Source of the DNA: Aldrovandia affinis
Taxonomy: Eukaryota; Chordata; Actinopteri; Notacanthiformes; Halosauridae
Length of the DNA stretch: 64,000 nucleotides
Assembly (NCBI GenBank): GCA_029706075.1
Contig: JAINUG010000139.1
Span: 1,177,501 to 1,241,500, forward strand
Reading direction: 5' to 3'
The notes beneath the pieces are model-generated. The model ran no database searches. It was not told where the DNA came from and saw nothing but the letters and a program-made list of their open reading frames with translations. This document shows, in pieces, positions 21,227-31,615 of this stretch (position 1 is the first letter of the stretch; each line of letters begins with the position of its first letter). A program made the position numbers and the translations under genes.

Positions 21227-22164
21227 CAGCGGTTCTCAAACTATGGGTCGCGACCCCACTTGGGGTCGCCAAAGGGTGGGGTCGCCAAAAAAATAAAAAA
21301 TTTAAATACATTTAAATTAGTTTTAACCATAAACATTTCTTTACATTTTTTTAATGAAAAACAAATTGCGTTTTTTCGTAAAATCTGTCTTTTCTGATTT
21401 TTAACATACTGACATGCATGAGTTTAATCCAACGCATGCGTTTAACGTTACTGCACTACCCCATTGCATGTGTAGCGCGCCAATACAGCAGTCACGAAAA
21501 TGGACAAGTTTGTTGTCAGGAGTGGTGCTGGAGGTGAGTCAAATTCTAGCAAAAGACCAGCAGAAAATTACAAAAATACAAATAAAACAAAAAGGAATAA
21601 AATAAATTATGACCCGAAATTCCTCACCTATGGCTTTACATGGACAGGACATGAGGAGGACCCAAGACCACAATGTGCAAACTTCTGGATATCGGTGCAC
21701 AGTGAATACCCCGAGTTGTCTAATGCTGCACTGAGAAAGCTTGTCCCCTTAGCGTCAATTTACCTTTGTGAATCCGGGTTTTCGGCATTGACTTTAATTA
21801 AAAATAAATATAGATCGCGTCTGAGAGTTGAAGGGGATCTCCGCCTCTTTCTCAGCCCAGCGCAGCCACGCATCGATTAACTGTGTAAAATACTCCAAGC
21901 ACATCCATCCTATTAAGTAGGCTAAGCAGTCCGTTTTATTTTTCATAAAGATATAGCCTGTGAATGTACTGTATTTGCTACTATTAAGTCTGTTTTATTA
22001 GTTTTTCATAAAGATATAACCTGTGAATGCATTTGCTACTATTTTGGAAATAGACCACCAATATATGTTTCTGGACTAAAGTTTTTCAGTTTTTATGTAT
22101 GGGGTCGCGATTTTTTCCCACCCATGAAATGGGGTCATGGAGTAAAAGAGTTTGAGAAACCCTG
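21227..22164 (+). mobile_element. internally deleted Charlie-like hAT
   Basis: Terminal inverted repeats CAGCGGTTCTCAAAC and GTTTGAGAAACCCTG, with the inner GGGGTCGC segments typical of this hAT group, are flanked by the 8-bp target duplication GTTTAGAG (21219-21226 and 22165-22172). At 938 bp it is far shorter than an autonomous copy because the middle of the transposase is gone. Confidence 0.92.
21500..21880 (+). CDS. in-frame fusion of hAT transposase ends, 126 aa
   Basis: The ORF starts at MDKFV in good context (GAAAATGG). Residues 1 to about 62 are the N-terminus leading into a BED-type zinc finger (YDPKFLTYGFTWTG, then PQC). Residues about 63-126 are the C-terminal hAT dimerisation region (FWISVHSEYPELS, LASIYLCESGFSAL, NKYRSRL). 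The deletion removed all other zinc-finger ligands and the whole catalytic core yet kept the frame. A product could dimerise with full-length transposase but could not cut DNA; whether it is made is unknown. A decayed relic kept open by chance is equally possible. Confidence 0.75.
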   Translation: MDKFVVRSGAGGESNSSKRPAENYKNTNKTKRNKINYDPKFLTYGFTWTGHEEDPRPQCANFWISVHSEYPELSNAALRKLVPLASIYLCESGFSALTLIKNKYRSRLRVEGDLRLFLSPAQPRID

Positions 22165-22172
22165 GTTTAGAG

Positions 22173-22820
22173 GTAAGTGAATTGTTCCTCTTTTACCCTT
22201 TAATGTATTTATATTTTAGAAAACGATACACACAACAACAACAGTCATGTAAGAATGTAGAGTGATTCAATGAGAAGCTTACTGATTTCCAAATGACAAT
22301 AATCAATACCCTTTTCTTTGTTTACAAGACAATCCAAGACTTCACTTCAATTACTAGGTAAGTATGACCTTACTATTTATTTACCCATATAATTGGTTAC
22401 TTTTAGAATCAGGGATCTACAGGGATGTAATATTGGTTACTGTAATTATTCTTATTCTTATTATTCAAGGTTAGTGTCAGGGAGGATTCACTGCTATGGA
22501 ATTAATTAAATGTTTAAAGATGGTAAAATTATTTAATCCCTTTTTAAATATTTTTTCTTGCTGTTATTAATTTGTAGCTTCTAGGCAAGGATGCATGTAT
22601 TCGATTATTCGACCAGGAATCTTATTTTGAACCCTTATTTTGAAGTTGCTCGATATCAGTAGCTCTTTTAACAAATATTCTTCAGTTTGATTCTGTGTAT
22701 AGCCGTCACTACTCGTTTACACTCAATATATTTATGTAAAATTCCAGAGAAAACTAATTTGATATCTTTCTGTTAAACTCCAGAGAAAACTCACGTCTGT
22801 ATGTGAACTTGAATTCACAC
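22173..22820. other. no gene or named repeat seen
   Basis: AT-rich sequence between the hAT target duplication and the Harbinger end; it includes a short TTATTC-rich run near 22448-22468. Confidence 0.4.
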
Positions 22821-23084
22821 TAAGGGCCCTATTTTGGTGAATTAGGATGGTGTCGGTAACGCAGACGGAAAGCGAAGACGGTGGCGCTTTAGGGCGTGTC
22901 TTACGCAATTTTAGTAATTTCATAACTTAGGACGATAGCGCACCTCCGGCGCAGTTGTAAAAGAGGATTAACTGCATGTGGGTGTAGTGGGGGTTTGGTT
23001 TCATAATGGCCAATCAGAACACCTATTTTCTATCCCTTTAAATACCAGAGCGCTAACGCTATAGCAAATTGTCAATTTCCTGAC

Positions 23085-23156
23085 ATGGATGACAGTTTCG
23101 CGTGGCTGCGCCAGGAGCGCTTCTCAAAAGAGGAAAGCGATTTGCTTGTGCGTTAG
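23085..23156 (+). pseudogene. Harbinger Myb-like protein, N-terminal stub
   Basis: The reading frame begins with MDDSFAWLRQERF and then SKEESDLLVR before a TAG. The F-S/T-x-E-E-x-x-L-L/V-V pattern matches the first helix of the Myb/SANT-like partner protein that Harbinger elements use for DNA binding. Everything after helix 1 is frameshifted or lost. Confidence 0.5.
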
Positions 23157-23386
23157 GTGCGGAAAAGTTGGCGCACGAATCAGAGGGGGAGAACAAGGCG
23201 CACATTAGTTATTTTCATGATTTGAGTTTATATTTTGAGACCTACATTATTAAAAGAAAGTGTTTTATTTTACCATCTCTCTTTTTCCTTATTTGTAGGC
23301 TTTCCAACTTTATTTTTTTCTAATTTAATGTAATTGTTAAAGGGAAAGCAATAAATAAAAAACTCACAACTGCAACTAGGCCTGTT

Positions 23387-23746
23387 TCATTTATGTTTGT
23401 CATGCAGTAGGCCTACATGCATCACCCTGGAGTGTGCATCACAAACCACCTGGATATTAATGGAGTGGACCCCCTTCCGATTCACATAAATGATACCGTG
23501 ATCAGATGGTGCGCCCAACTGCACGTGTGTCCAGTCAATGACCCCCAAGACCCCAGGGAATCCACATTGCGTATAAAAATCCTGTTTAGTTCTCTGCTGG
23601 CTGTTGGGTGTAGGAAAAGTAATAAACGAATTTGCATGTTGGACAAGACTGGAAGAAACTGCATGTACAGCCGAACTGATAGCCGTCTGGCCAACACCGG
23701 CTACCAAACCCAGGGTATCGCTCACGGTATCGCCTTCGGCGTCCAA
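23387..23746 (-). pseudogene. Harbinger transposase fragment
   Basis: The 119-residue frame shows QCGFPGVLGVIDWTHV, then YVNRKGVHSINIQVVCDAHSRV. These are the first and second catalytic aspartate regions of the DDE domain (V-I-D and C-D-A). The usual glycine after the first aspartate (IDGTH) is tryptophan here. An overlapping minus-strand frame at 23810-23586 holds upstream sequence (EMEYIIGRRRRYRERYP) out of frame. The third acidic residue is absent because the sequence stops at about 23387. Inactive. Confidence 0.78.
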
Positions 23747-24200
23747 TTATATACTCCATTTCCTGTAGTGCAAATGGAAAGAATAAAACCCTTTCACGTA
23801 CAAAAAACAACGTGCAAACATATATTTATTTAACAGGTGTATCTTACTGAACGGTAGCGATGGATGGCCTGCTGGCTTCAGTCTTTCATGTCCGTGCATT
23901 GAATAACCACAAGCTGTGGTTAAATAGTTTTTAGCTTAATTGATTACGCTTACAAGTTACCAATGGATTAGACGATTTGCCTCAATGTGGGGGGAAATTC
24001 ACAATATTCACAAAACATTCTCATGTGATTTCAGATAACCTTATGTTCATACTGTATGTGCGCATCAATAAAGTCACCAAATTGCACAGAGTGCTAGCGT
24101 TTGCGTTAAGAGGTGGTCTAGTTGGACGTTAACGCAAACTCATTATTTGACACCAAACTTGCATAGCGCCGACTGTTTACATTGTCACACCCCCTATTGT

Positions 24201-25110
24201 GCTGCCCAGCCCATAGTCGCGCAAACGCCTTCATTGCAGGTTTTCTGGGGCCAGTTCAGGGGACGTCAATAAAACATGTGGCCAAAGAAGAATACTGAAA
24301 CTGCCAGCTGATAGGGAGCGCCGCTGAACAATCCGCCAGTCTGCTGAGGAACACAGTGCTAATCTGATGGATTTACAATCTATATATCCTGGATATTTCA
24401 ATATGTTTATGAGAAATGATTGTTGCTTCTTGCATGGTAAAAAAGAGAAGACAATTCACTCTGTAGAGACTGAGAATACAGTTTTGAGGTTAAAATAGCA
24501 ATTGATACTAACTCCATCACATCTCTGCCTTTCACCAAGTAATAAAACGTAATCCATCTTTGTTTAAATAAATTCATGGAATTACGAAGCATGACTATGA
24601 CTAAAATGTAAAGATGTGGGCAAAAATAATGTTCAGAAATTCCCCCATGGGAAGCAGCACATTATCAGAATTGTTCACTGCAGCTCCCTATTCCACATCA
24701 AATAATTTGTGTGGAACCAAAATATAAAGTGGGGAAAGAGTCTTTCAGAGTCTTCCGCCACCTAGTCAGTTAAAATAATGAAACATGTCATTCTAGCACA
24801 GCTCTGGTGCCTGGGGTATTGGCACTTCTGGGAGCAGGCGATAGAGGAGCAGGCTGGTAATTGAGTGGGACAGGGTGGTAGGAGGACCAAGCTGGTGAAT
24901 GGGTAGTTATTGGGGGGAGGGGTAACCCATGGCAGAGGATGTACAGGCTTGGTCCCTGGGGGCCTCGTGGGCATACGGGATGTGGCACCTCATTACCTTG
25001 TGTGCCATAGTTCTACCAGCCTCTGGGGACATGAGAGGACATAAACAGGCTAATTCACACATAAACAGGCTTATTCACACCTGGCTGAGGATACCTGTAC
25101 AGGTTGTACA
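24201..25110. other. no gene recognised
   Basis: Unique-looking sequence. A short direct duplication of ACATAAACAGGCTWATTCACAC occurs at 25037-25080, just before the minisatellite. Confidence 0.4.
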
Positions 25111-25500
25111 TCCTCACACAGACCCCTGACAGGCCGTACATCCTCACACAGATCCCTGACAGGCTGCACATCCTCACACAAACCCCTGACATGCTGCACA
25201 TCCTCACACAGACCCCTGACAGGCTCTACATCCTCACACAGACCCCTGACAGGCCGTACATCCTCACACAGACCCCTGACAGGCCGTACATCCTCACACA
25301 GACCCCTGACAGGCTCTACATCCTCACACAGACCCCTGACAGGCTCTACATCCTCACACAGACCCCTGACAGGCCGTACATCCTCACACAGACCCCTGGC
25401 AGGCCGTACATCCACACACAGACCCCTGACAGGCTCTACATCCTCACACAGACCCCTGACAGGCCATACATCCTCACACAGACCCCCGACAGGCTGTACA
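25111..25500. repeat. 30-bp minisatellite, 13 units
   Basis: Thirteen consecutive 30-base units, close to TCCTCACACAGACCCCTGAC followed by AGGCYSTACA, run without indels. Variation is concentrated at the GGCCGTACA/GGCTCTACA positions. Because 30 is a multiple of three and the unit has no stop in the relevant frames, both strands show long open frames (10-residue repeats such as ILTQTPDRLY), which I regard as artefacts. Confidence 0.96.
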
Positions 25501-26289
25501 ACTCATTGTATACATTGTAAAGTATCCCCTTTCTAAAGGTATTTATTTATTCACATTGTAAGTGTATTTACTTATCCACAGACTGTAAAATTCAGACTGT
25601 CCCATTCTAACACACACTGCCATGCTCTGTCACCTTACAGGAAGGGTACTCTGGGGTTGCACACATTTCTAACTGCAACATGTCAAATTATTTTCCCCGG
25701 GGTGTTAATTATGTTATGAATGTGGGGAAACCAATCCAAATAAATACGTAAATTAATTAGCGATGTTTCCTCTGCTGAGCCTAATATGCTGTCAGAGGCC
25801 GTCAGAGCCCAGCAGGGGACCGCTGTGCTAGAGCTGCAGAGCTGTCTTCATTATTACTCCGCGGGCCATGCAGCCAAATTGAGCATTGTGAGAACGCACA
25901 GCAGATTTTCCCTTTGTTTCCAGTAAGTACAAACAACACATCTATCCTCCTCTTCCGCCAAGCACTGAAACATTACAACTGACTTCCGTGACTAATGATG
26001 TCTTTACAGTGGTTTGCTTTCAAAGATGATAATCGTCGTTGCAATTTACTGGTTTGGACAATTTATTTAGTCCTCAAAATTATTTAGCCAGCATAGGAGA
26101 TGGATTATTTTTTTGGTGCAGATATGATCATTTTTTCAGTTGAAAAAACGTTTTTTTGTTCAAGACCAGTTGTTTCACAGCTGAAAATGAATAGCTATTT
26201 GACAGTATAAGTATTACATGACAAAGTTGGTGTTCTATCCTTGAATTACTGTAGATAAATAAATTGTAAATTGTGTCACTTTGTGTTCT
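25501..26289. other. no gene recognised
   Basis: Contains a GC-balanced, non-repetitive block at about 25770-25930 that looks unlike the surrounding repeats. No ORF or splice-bounded exon was identified. Confidence 0.35.
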
Positions 26290-26827
26290 GCAGAGTAATT
26301 CCCAAGTCCCTCTTATCCAAGTCACAAGTAAGTCTCAAGTAATTTGGTCCAAGTCTCAAGTAAAGGCAGTCAAGGCAAGTCAAGTCCCAAGTTAAGTCAC
26401 TCCCCCCCCCTCCCCCTCTTTCCCCCAAGATACTGTCTTACCTGCAGTATCCGGTCTTTATAAAGAGAAAAGACAAGGTATTAGTACCTGTCTAATAATG
26501 ATATTATTAGCCAATCTATCAAACCTGTTCAAAAAGTATGACAATTTGTATTATAATTATTGATATTGAGTGAAATAAATGTAATCAAACTAATAACTTT
26601 ATAAAAGCTTATTTATTTCTTAATTTCTTCTGAATCAAAAAAAATTCCCTCCCCAATTTGTTTTATCAAAAGCAACATTGCAGCCAGTAGACCTACATAG
26701 AATCAGATTTTTTAAAACAAACTGAAAATAATGTATAAAATCACCCAACTTTCATGTGCCAGGAACTGTCAGGTAACAGAACAATAACAGATTTAACCCA
26801 ACTAGCTCAAATTGGAACTGTGCCAGA

Positions 26828-27747
26828 CTATTCCCGGAGAGTTGAATTCCACTGCGTGTTCACAGTGGCAGTGATCCCTCGCTGCCCAAACCTGTCCTCA
26901 AATGCATCTTTAAAGGTGGTAGATGTATGCAGCAGAGAGCTCAATTTGGAGCATTTTGCAAAGGCGCTGTTCATGATCCTAGCATCAACTAACTGCAGCG
27001 TGTGGGCAAAGCATTGTTGACGTCCAGCCCTGGAGGGCTTCAGAGAGCTCTGTTGAGCACCTGGTCCAGTTTCCTGTTCGCCCCTGGATAGGTCTTCCCA
27101 CAACTCCGCATTGTCCAGATTTTCGTCAGCATTGACTTCATCATCTTCCTCTTGTGGAAAGCACACAGTAAATGCTCGCTTCATGTTCGCGGCGTTGTCA
27201 CAAATGACAAAGTCAAGTTTTTGTCTGTCATATTCGTCATATAAGGATTCAAAGGCTGTCATATTCGTCACATAAGGATTCAAAGGCTTCTGATATTCTT
27301 TCTCCTGTGTGTGTTCCTTTGAATCTATTGCAGGCCAGCAAGTATGAATTCAGTTGAATGAATTCCCTCAGTTGTTGCCAATACATGGACAGTGACTCCC
27401 AAAAAGCCACGCATTCTCCTGTCTGACCAATTATCCACTGTAACTGATACATGGTCTGCACTAGCAAGAAGCAATTTTATTTTCTCTCGACTCTCTGCAA
27501 CAAGGGATTCTACCTTTGAGGCCATTGTCCTGTGACAGACAGGCAGGTACTTGGAGTCAGCCACAGACAGGAAGTGTCGGAAATGCTGGTTCTCTGTGAT
27601 TGAAAGAGGCATATTGTATCCTACCACCAGGTCCATTACAATGGCATTTGTTATAGCCTTCTGTTTTGGATGGTTAGCAGAATAAGCTTCCTGAGGGCGA
27701 GCCTGGGTGAACTGAGACCAGTCTTGTCTTTTGATACTCTGCAAATC
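26828..27747 (-). pseudogene. hAT transposase, broken
   Basis: A splice-acceptor-like TTTCACAG precedes 27747. The frame to 27325 has QARPQEAYSANHPKQKAI, SITENQHFRHF, LPVCHRT and VTVDNWSDRRMRGFLGVTVH, the start of the hAT catalytic core. The frame 27283-26828 has [16 protein letters not shown], an acidic linker, [11 protein letters not shown] (C..H motif) and [10 protein letters not shown] 31-bp tandem duplication at 27225-27286 shifts the frame between them. The C-terminal dimerisation region is missing beyond 26828. The family resembles ZBED-type fish hATs. Confidence 0.82.
27225..27286. repeat. 31-bp tandem duplication inside the hAT transposase
   Basis: Two copies of a 31-bp unit starting CTGTCATATTCGTCA with one difference (AT/AC). 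The length is not a multiple of three and accounts for the frameshift in the transposase. Confidence 0.9.
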
Positions 27748-28000
27748 TGTGAAACAGAAGCAAAAATAAAAGTATGGTTAAATATTAGTTCATTATGGCT
27801 TAAATGTAGTTTTACATTAGTGATATCAATAGTTTTGGAGGGAGTGAGGAGACGGCGACGGCGGCTGGTCCGGTCCACGGCTGAGTGAAAAGGAGAACCG
27901 GGTCTTCAGACAGAATACCAGATCGCTGACAATCAGACACTTACAAGGAGCTCCAATCTGAAAGGTAAGCAGAACCTTTTTCACAAAATCTGCATTAGTC

Positions 28001-28433
28001 TAGAATAGTGAAGTGTCTGACTGGTGGTTGAGAAGGTCTAAATTTAAAATTGTTTATTATATTGAAAGAGACAAATAGATTGTAACGCAACAATATACAG
28101 AGACACAACATAGTTTAAATAGTTAGGGAAAGACGTACGGGTGATCTCAAACTCAAATACAAGTTGTTTGCGAGTTGATTGTGCATGCGCGGCCAGTTGA
28201 TTCAAGTCAGATAATTTGTGGGTGACAGGTAGTGACATAGTGGGGAGGTCCCACAGATACTAGTATTGACTGACACTGTTTGTGATAGAAAACTGTAAAA
28301 AAATATATATATATAAAGAAAAATAATAAAAATAAAAGTTATAATAATAAAGTGTCAGTATCTCAACCGAACAAGACCGAGTCTGTTCGCAGCGAGGTAC
28401 GGGAAGGTACCCGCTGATTAGTTTAGTGGTTGT
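28001..28433. other. unassigned sequence, possibly hAT intron
   Basis: No ORF of interest. It ends with the left target duplication of the SINE (28420-28433). It may be intron of the split hAT or old retroelement leader sequence. Confidence 0.35.
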
Positions 28434-28809
28434 CCATCCATCCATCCATCCATCCATCCATTATCTAAGCCGCTTATTCCTGGTCAGGGTCGCGGGGGGG
28501 GGCTGGAGCCTATCCCAGCATGCGTTCCGGGCGAGAGGCAGGAATACACCCTGGACAGGTCGCCAATCCATCGCAGGGCACACACACCATTCACTCACAC
28601 ACTCATACCTACGGGCAATTTAGACTCTCCAATTAGCCTAACGTGCATGTCTTTGGACTGTGGGAAGAAACCGGAGTACCCGGAGGAAACCCACGCGGAC
28701 ACGGGGAGAACATGCAAACTCCGCACAGAAAGGCCCCCGGCCTGGATTCGAACCCGAGACCTTCTTGCTGTGAGGCGACAGCGCTATCCACTGCACCACC
28801 GTGCCGCCC
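28434..28809 (-). mobile_element. full-length tRNA-derived SINE
   Basis: Read on the minus strand it starts GGCGGCACGGTGGTGCAGTG, with a pol III A box (TGGTGCAGTGG) and a B box (GGTTCGAATCC near 28751). It continues through the body and ends in (GGAT)n, the tail type of RTE/Rex3-like LINEs. A 14-bp target duplication, AGTTTAGTGGTTGT, flanks it at 28420-28433 and 28810-28823. The intact A and B boxes and the perfect duplication suggest a young copy. Confidence 0.9.
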
Positions 28810-29219
28810 AGTTTAGTGGTTGTCTCTCTGAATATTGCTACCCTGTCAGCTGACAAAACTGTGTAAATCCACTTCTGTGGTAAGGGGCATTTCAAGCGCT
28901 AGAGTGTTGATGTGTTGATACAACGCACACCCAGTGTCAACGCACAATACTGTAAATTGAAGTGAGGTTCAAGGGTTTGTACCTGGACCTTGCGACAATT
29001 CTAGTGATTGAAACTGTGGGGTTTTCCTGTATACACGACGCGGAAGGACATTGCACCCCGTAGTGCTGAACAGTTTAATCTCTCCACCCATAGTCACACA
29101 CGGCTTGAGTCGAGAGATTGGAACATTCGGTGGACTGAATACAATGTTCATACTACTGACACTGGCAACTCGGGGAAATCATTGAAGTTTGTGTCTAAAT
29201 TAAAGTAAATAAATTAGGA
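28810..29219. other. unassigned sequence before the retroviral pol
   Basis: No similarity to the LTR at 34053-35234 was seen, so this is not the missing 5' LTR. It could be displaced retroviral leader or pre-existing DNA. Confidence 0.35.
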
Positions 29220-29332
29220 CTGGCAACAAAGGCAGTCCAAAATCAGAGCATGGCGTAGCAGCATTTTTAGCAGCAGGAACTTTCAGTTTTTCAAATTCCA
29301 GAAAGGTTAAAATCTGTAGCACATTAAGAGCA

Positions 29333-30086
29333 GTGCACATTACGTTCAGGAATACACACACCAACATGGCAGTAGGCATTAATGATGGGGCATTACCCAC
29401 ACATGATTGTGTAGAGATGACGCGACAAGCAATGCGACTTAGACCAGACCTGAGTGCAGTGCCACTGCTGGACCCAGACTTGGAGATTTTCTCTGATGGA
29501 TGCTGTTACAAAGGCCCAAATGGAAACATAGCATCGTATGGATTAGTGACACATGATGACGGAGGTTTCACTCCGTTGGAATCTGGACAGATTCCACAGC
29601 CAGCATCAGCACAGGTAGCAGAGATAGTAGCACTCACTAGAGCATTAAAACTGAGTCAAGGGCTCAGAGCAAACATTTACACTGACTCAGCTTATGGACA
29701 TGCAGCAATACACATAGATGGGCCTTCATGGCTCAGGAGGGAGTTCCGCACAGCAGCAGGAACCCCTGTAAAACATGAAACCTACCTCAAAGAATTGGTT
29801 GAAGCAGTGAAGCTCCCAAGGGAGGTAGCAGTAATAAAAGTTCAGGGACAAATTGGCTAAACAAGCAGGAGGTTACCCGCAAGCAGTAGTTCTGCGAAGC
29901 AGGAAGAACCTCCCAGAAGATCCAGACGAGGAAGAGCGCAGGGCTCTGAGACAGGTCTTGGAGGAAATGTGCGCAGACGAAGAAGGAGATAGAGAAGTCA
30001 CAGACACAGTAGACATGTTCTATGAGATTCAAGAGAAAGCCAGCCCTCAGGAAAAAAACACAGTGGCTGGAATATGGAGCATTTAG
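29333..30086 (+). pseudogene. ERV RNase H and pol linker, frameshifted
   Basis: The first frame (to 29860) shows DPDLEIFSDGCCYKGPNG (first catalytic Asp), AEIVALTRAL (catalytic Glu) and ANIYTDSAYG (third Asp), a retroviral RNase H. The C-terminal end of RNase H is missing at 29850, where the frame changes. 29853-30086 carries a charged linker (KQAGGYPQAVVLRS, then DEEERRALRQVL). A second shift in an A-run at 30050-30056 leads into integrase. Function is lost at the domain end. Confidence 0.82.
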
Positions 30087-31209
30087 GCAGGAGTTCCCTT
30101 ACAAAGGAGGGAAAGCAAGAATTTGGAGATCCGCAGATGGCTGCATGGTAGCACCAGCCAGCCTAGCCAGGCTGCTCATAGCAGAAGCGCATGGCCTGAC
30201 TCATGTAGGAAAATTGGCAACCTATAAAACAATTAGAGAAAAGTGGTGGTGTCCCTATTTGAAGGAAATGATAGACAATTTCTGTGCAGAATGTGAAACA
30301 TGCGGAAAGTTCAATAACAAAAAGACAGTACCTCACCCACTGCTGAAGTTTCCGGTGCCAGAGGCACCGTGGAAAGAGATTTACATTGATTTCACAGACA
30401 TGGGCATGTCCCACCGTGTTCGAGGCTACAGGTACCTCCTGGTAGCAGTAGACAGATTCACCAAATGGGTAGAGGCCATTCCAGCTAAAAATGAAGATGC
30501 AGCGACAGTAGTGAATTGGCTAACCAAAGATTTAGTGCCCAGATATGGCATCCCCACTAGAATTTGCTCTGACAACGGCTCACATTTCAGGAATGAGCAC
30601 CTGCAACAAGTTGAAAAGCATTTTGGGATTGTACACAGATTTGGCTCGGTGTACAGACCGCAATCGCAAGGTATTGTGGAAAGGGCAAATGAGACAATCA
30701 AAAGGAAATTGGCTAAAGTCATGTTCTCAACAAATTTGAATTGGCTTGCAGCACTGCCAATAGTGCTGTTCTCTATGAGACACCAGAAAGCAAGGGACAC
30801 TCATCTGTCCCCTCATGAGCTTTTGACAGGAAGGCCTATGCCAGGCCCGCCAAGGGACCTGAATGTTGTCCCTGATACAGCTCTGTTGCACACAGAAATC
30901 ACTGAATACATGAGAATGCTAGACAATATGACCCAGCTTCTGTCCACTCAGGTACAAGCAGCAGCTAAGAGAACAGGTGACAGTGAAGGTAAAGAGCCAG
31001 CCGGACTAGTAGTTGGAGATTGTGTTTGGATCAAGAACACCAAGTGCAAGTGGCCAGAACCACCCTGGACGGGACCGTACCAGGTGATTGAAGCTTCGGA
31101 CAGAGCTGTTCGGGTCCAAAAGGAGGGAGATACGGTTTGGCACCACTACGCACACTGTTCCAAACAGTCGCACCCACACGCACGCTCACACAAACCAGTA
31201 ACAGATTAA
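30022..31209 (+). CDS. ERV integrase
   Basis: A long open frame (up to 395 codons) covering a complete-looking integrase. The zinc domain has EAHGLTHVG and FCAECETC (HH-CC). The catalytic core has D in IYIDFTDMG, D in ICSDNGSHF and E in QGIVERANETIK, so the D,D,E triad is intact. The C-terminal domain has VVGDCVWIKN and WTGPYQVIEA. The first residues (before about 25) belong to another frame, so the natural start is as part of a pol polyprotein. It stops at TAA 31207-31209, just upstream of the small ORF. It is remarkably well kept for a deleted provirus. Confidence 0.85.
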   Translation: MRFKRKPALRKKTQWLEYGAFRQEFPYKGGKARIWRSADGCMVAPASLARLLIAEAHGLTHVGKLATYKTIREKWWCPYLKEMIDNFCAECETCGKFNNKKTVPHPLLKFPVPEAPWKEIYIDFTDMGMSHRVRGYRYLLVAVDRFTKWVEAIPAKNEDAATVVNWLTKDLVPRYGIPTRICSDNGSHFRNEHLQQVEKHFGIVHRFGSVYRPQSQGIVERANETIKRKLAKVMFSTNLNWLAALPIVLFSMRHQKARDTHLSPHELLTGRPMPGPPRDLNVVPDTALLHTEITEYMRMLDNMTQLLSTQVQAAAKRTGDSEGKEPAGLVVGDCVWIKNTKCKWPEPPWTGPYQVIEASDRAVRVQKEGDTVWHHYAHCSKQSHPHARSHKPVTD

Positions 31210-31254
31210 AAGAACTACACACAGTGACACCAGATACCTCAGATCAGGAGGACA

Positions 31255-31575
31255 ATGACGCAATTAGGAATAGTTCAGGAGGAGAAGAGGAGGAGGAGAC
31301 AAGAGCTTAGTTTCACAGACTACTGTAGGGAGGTGGGACTAATGGTACTTACAGGATTAGGACTTTTGATAGTAAGTATCACAATAATGACAGGAAAACC
31401 AGAAGGAGCAGGGAAAAATGTAACGCAAGAAAATTCTAAAAGCAGAGAGTTTGTGTTTAAACTAATGCTGCCACTCGCCGTAGTTGGAGGAATACTCCTA
31501 GGGGGAGGAATGGTAAAATTGATGCTTACCTGTGTGCTAAACTATGAGAGGCGGAAAACAATGGAAGGCTTGTAG
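31255..31575 (+). CDS. small ORF between pol and env with two hydrophobic segments
   Basis: The 106-residue frame begins with a basic, charged stretch (EEKRRRRQELSF). It has a hydrophobic segment at about residues 28-46 (VGLMVLTGLGLLIVSITIM), an N-glycosylation site (NVTQ) and a second hydrophobic segment at about 70-92 (LPLAVVGGILLGGGMVKLML). It ends in a stop 40 bases before the env signal region. It could be the env leader peptide now separated by a stop, or a separate accessory protein. I do not recognise a named family. Being open over 106 codons in a damaged element is notable but not proof of function. Confidence 0.6.
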   Translation: MTQLGIVQEEKRRRRQELSFTDYCREVGLMVLTGLGLLIVSITIMTGKPEGAGKNVTQENSKSREFVFKLMLPLAVVGGILLGGGMVKLMLTCVLNYERRKTMEGL

Positions 31576-31615
31576 GAAGACCCAGAAATGAGAAAGGAAA
31601 TTGGAAATTAGGAAT

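Larger units (their letters stand above)
22824..24200. mobile_element. PIF/Harbinger transposon relic
   Basis: The left end GGGCCCTATTTTGG at 22824 is preceded by TAA, the 3-bp target typical of the superfamily. Inside are a Myb/SANT-like start on the plus strand and a Harbinger transposase fragment on the minus strand, the two-gene convergent layout of autonomous Harbingers. The right end is not clear; the G/C-patterned subterminal sequence fades near 24200. Confidence 0.72.
26290..28000 (-). mobile_element. hAT (ZBED-like) transposon, left part
   Basis: The left end has CAGAG followed by many AAGTC/CAAGT subterminal motifs (26300-26400). The same style of subterminal sequence occurs in the last 90 bases before 36072. 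The minus strand between holds a hAT transposase. I infer one element later split by retroelement insertions, although no matching 8-bp target duplication was found at 26290 and 36072. Confidence 0.6.

Noticed and set aside
25071..25520. Two long repetitive ORFs on opposite strands
   Set aside because: They are by-products of a 30-bp minisatellite without stops in those frames; there is no start context, splice site or known family.
28001..29219. Possible 5' LTR of the endogenous retrovirus
   Set aside because: No segment here resembles the putative 3' LTR at 34053-35234.
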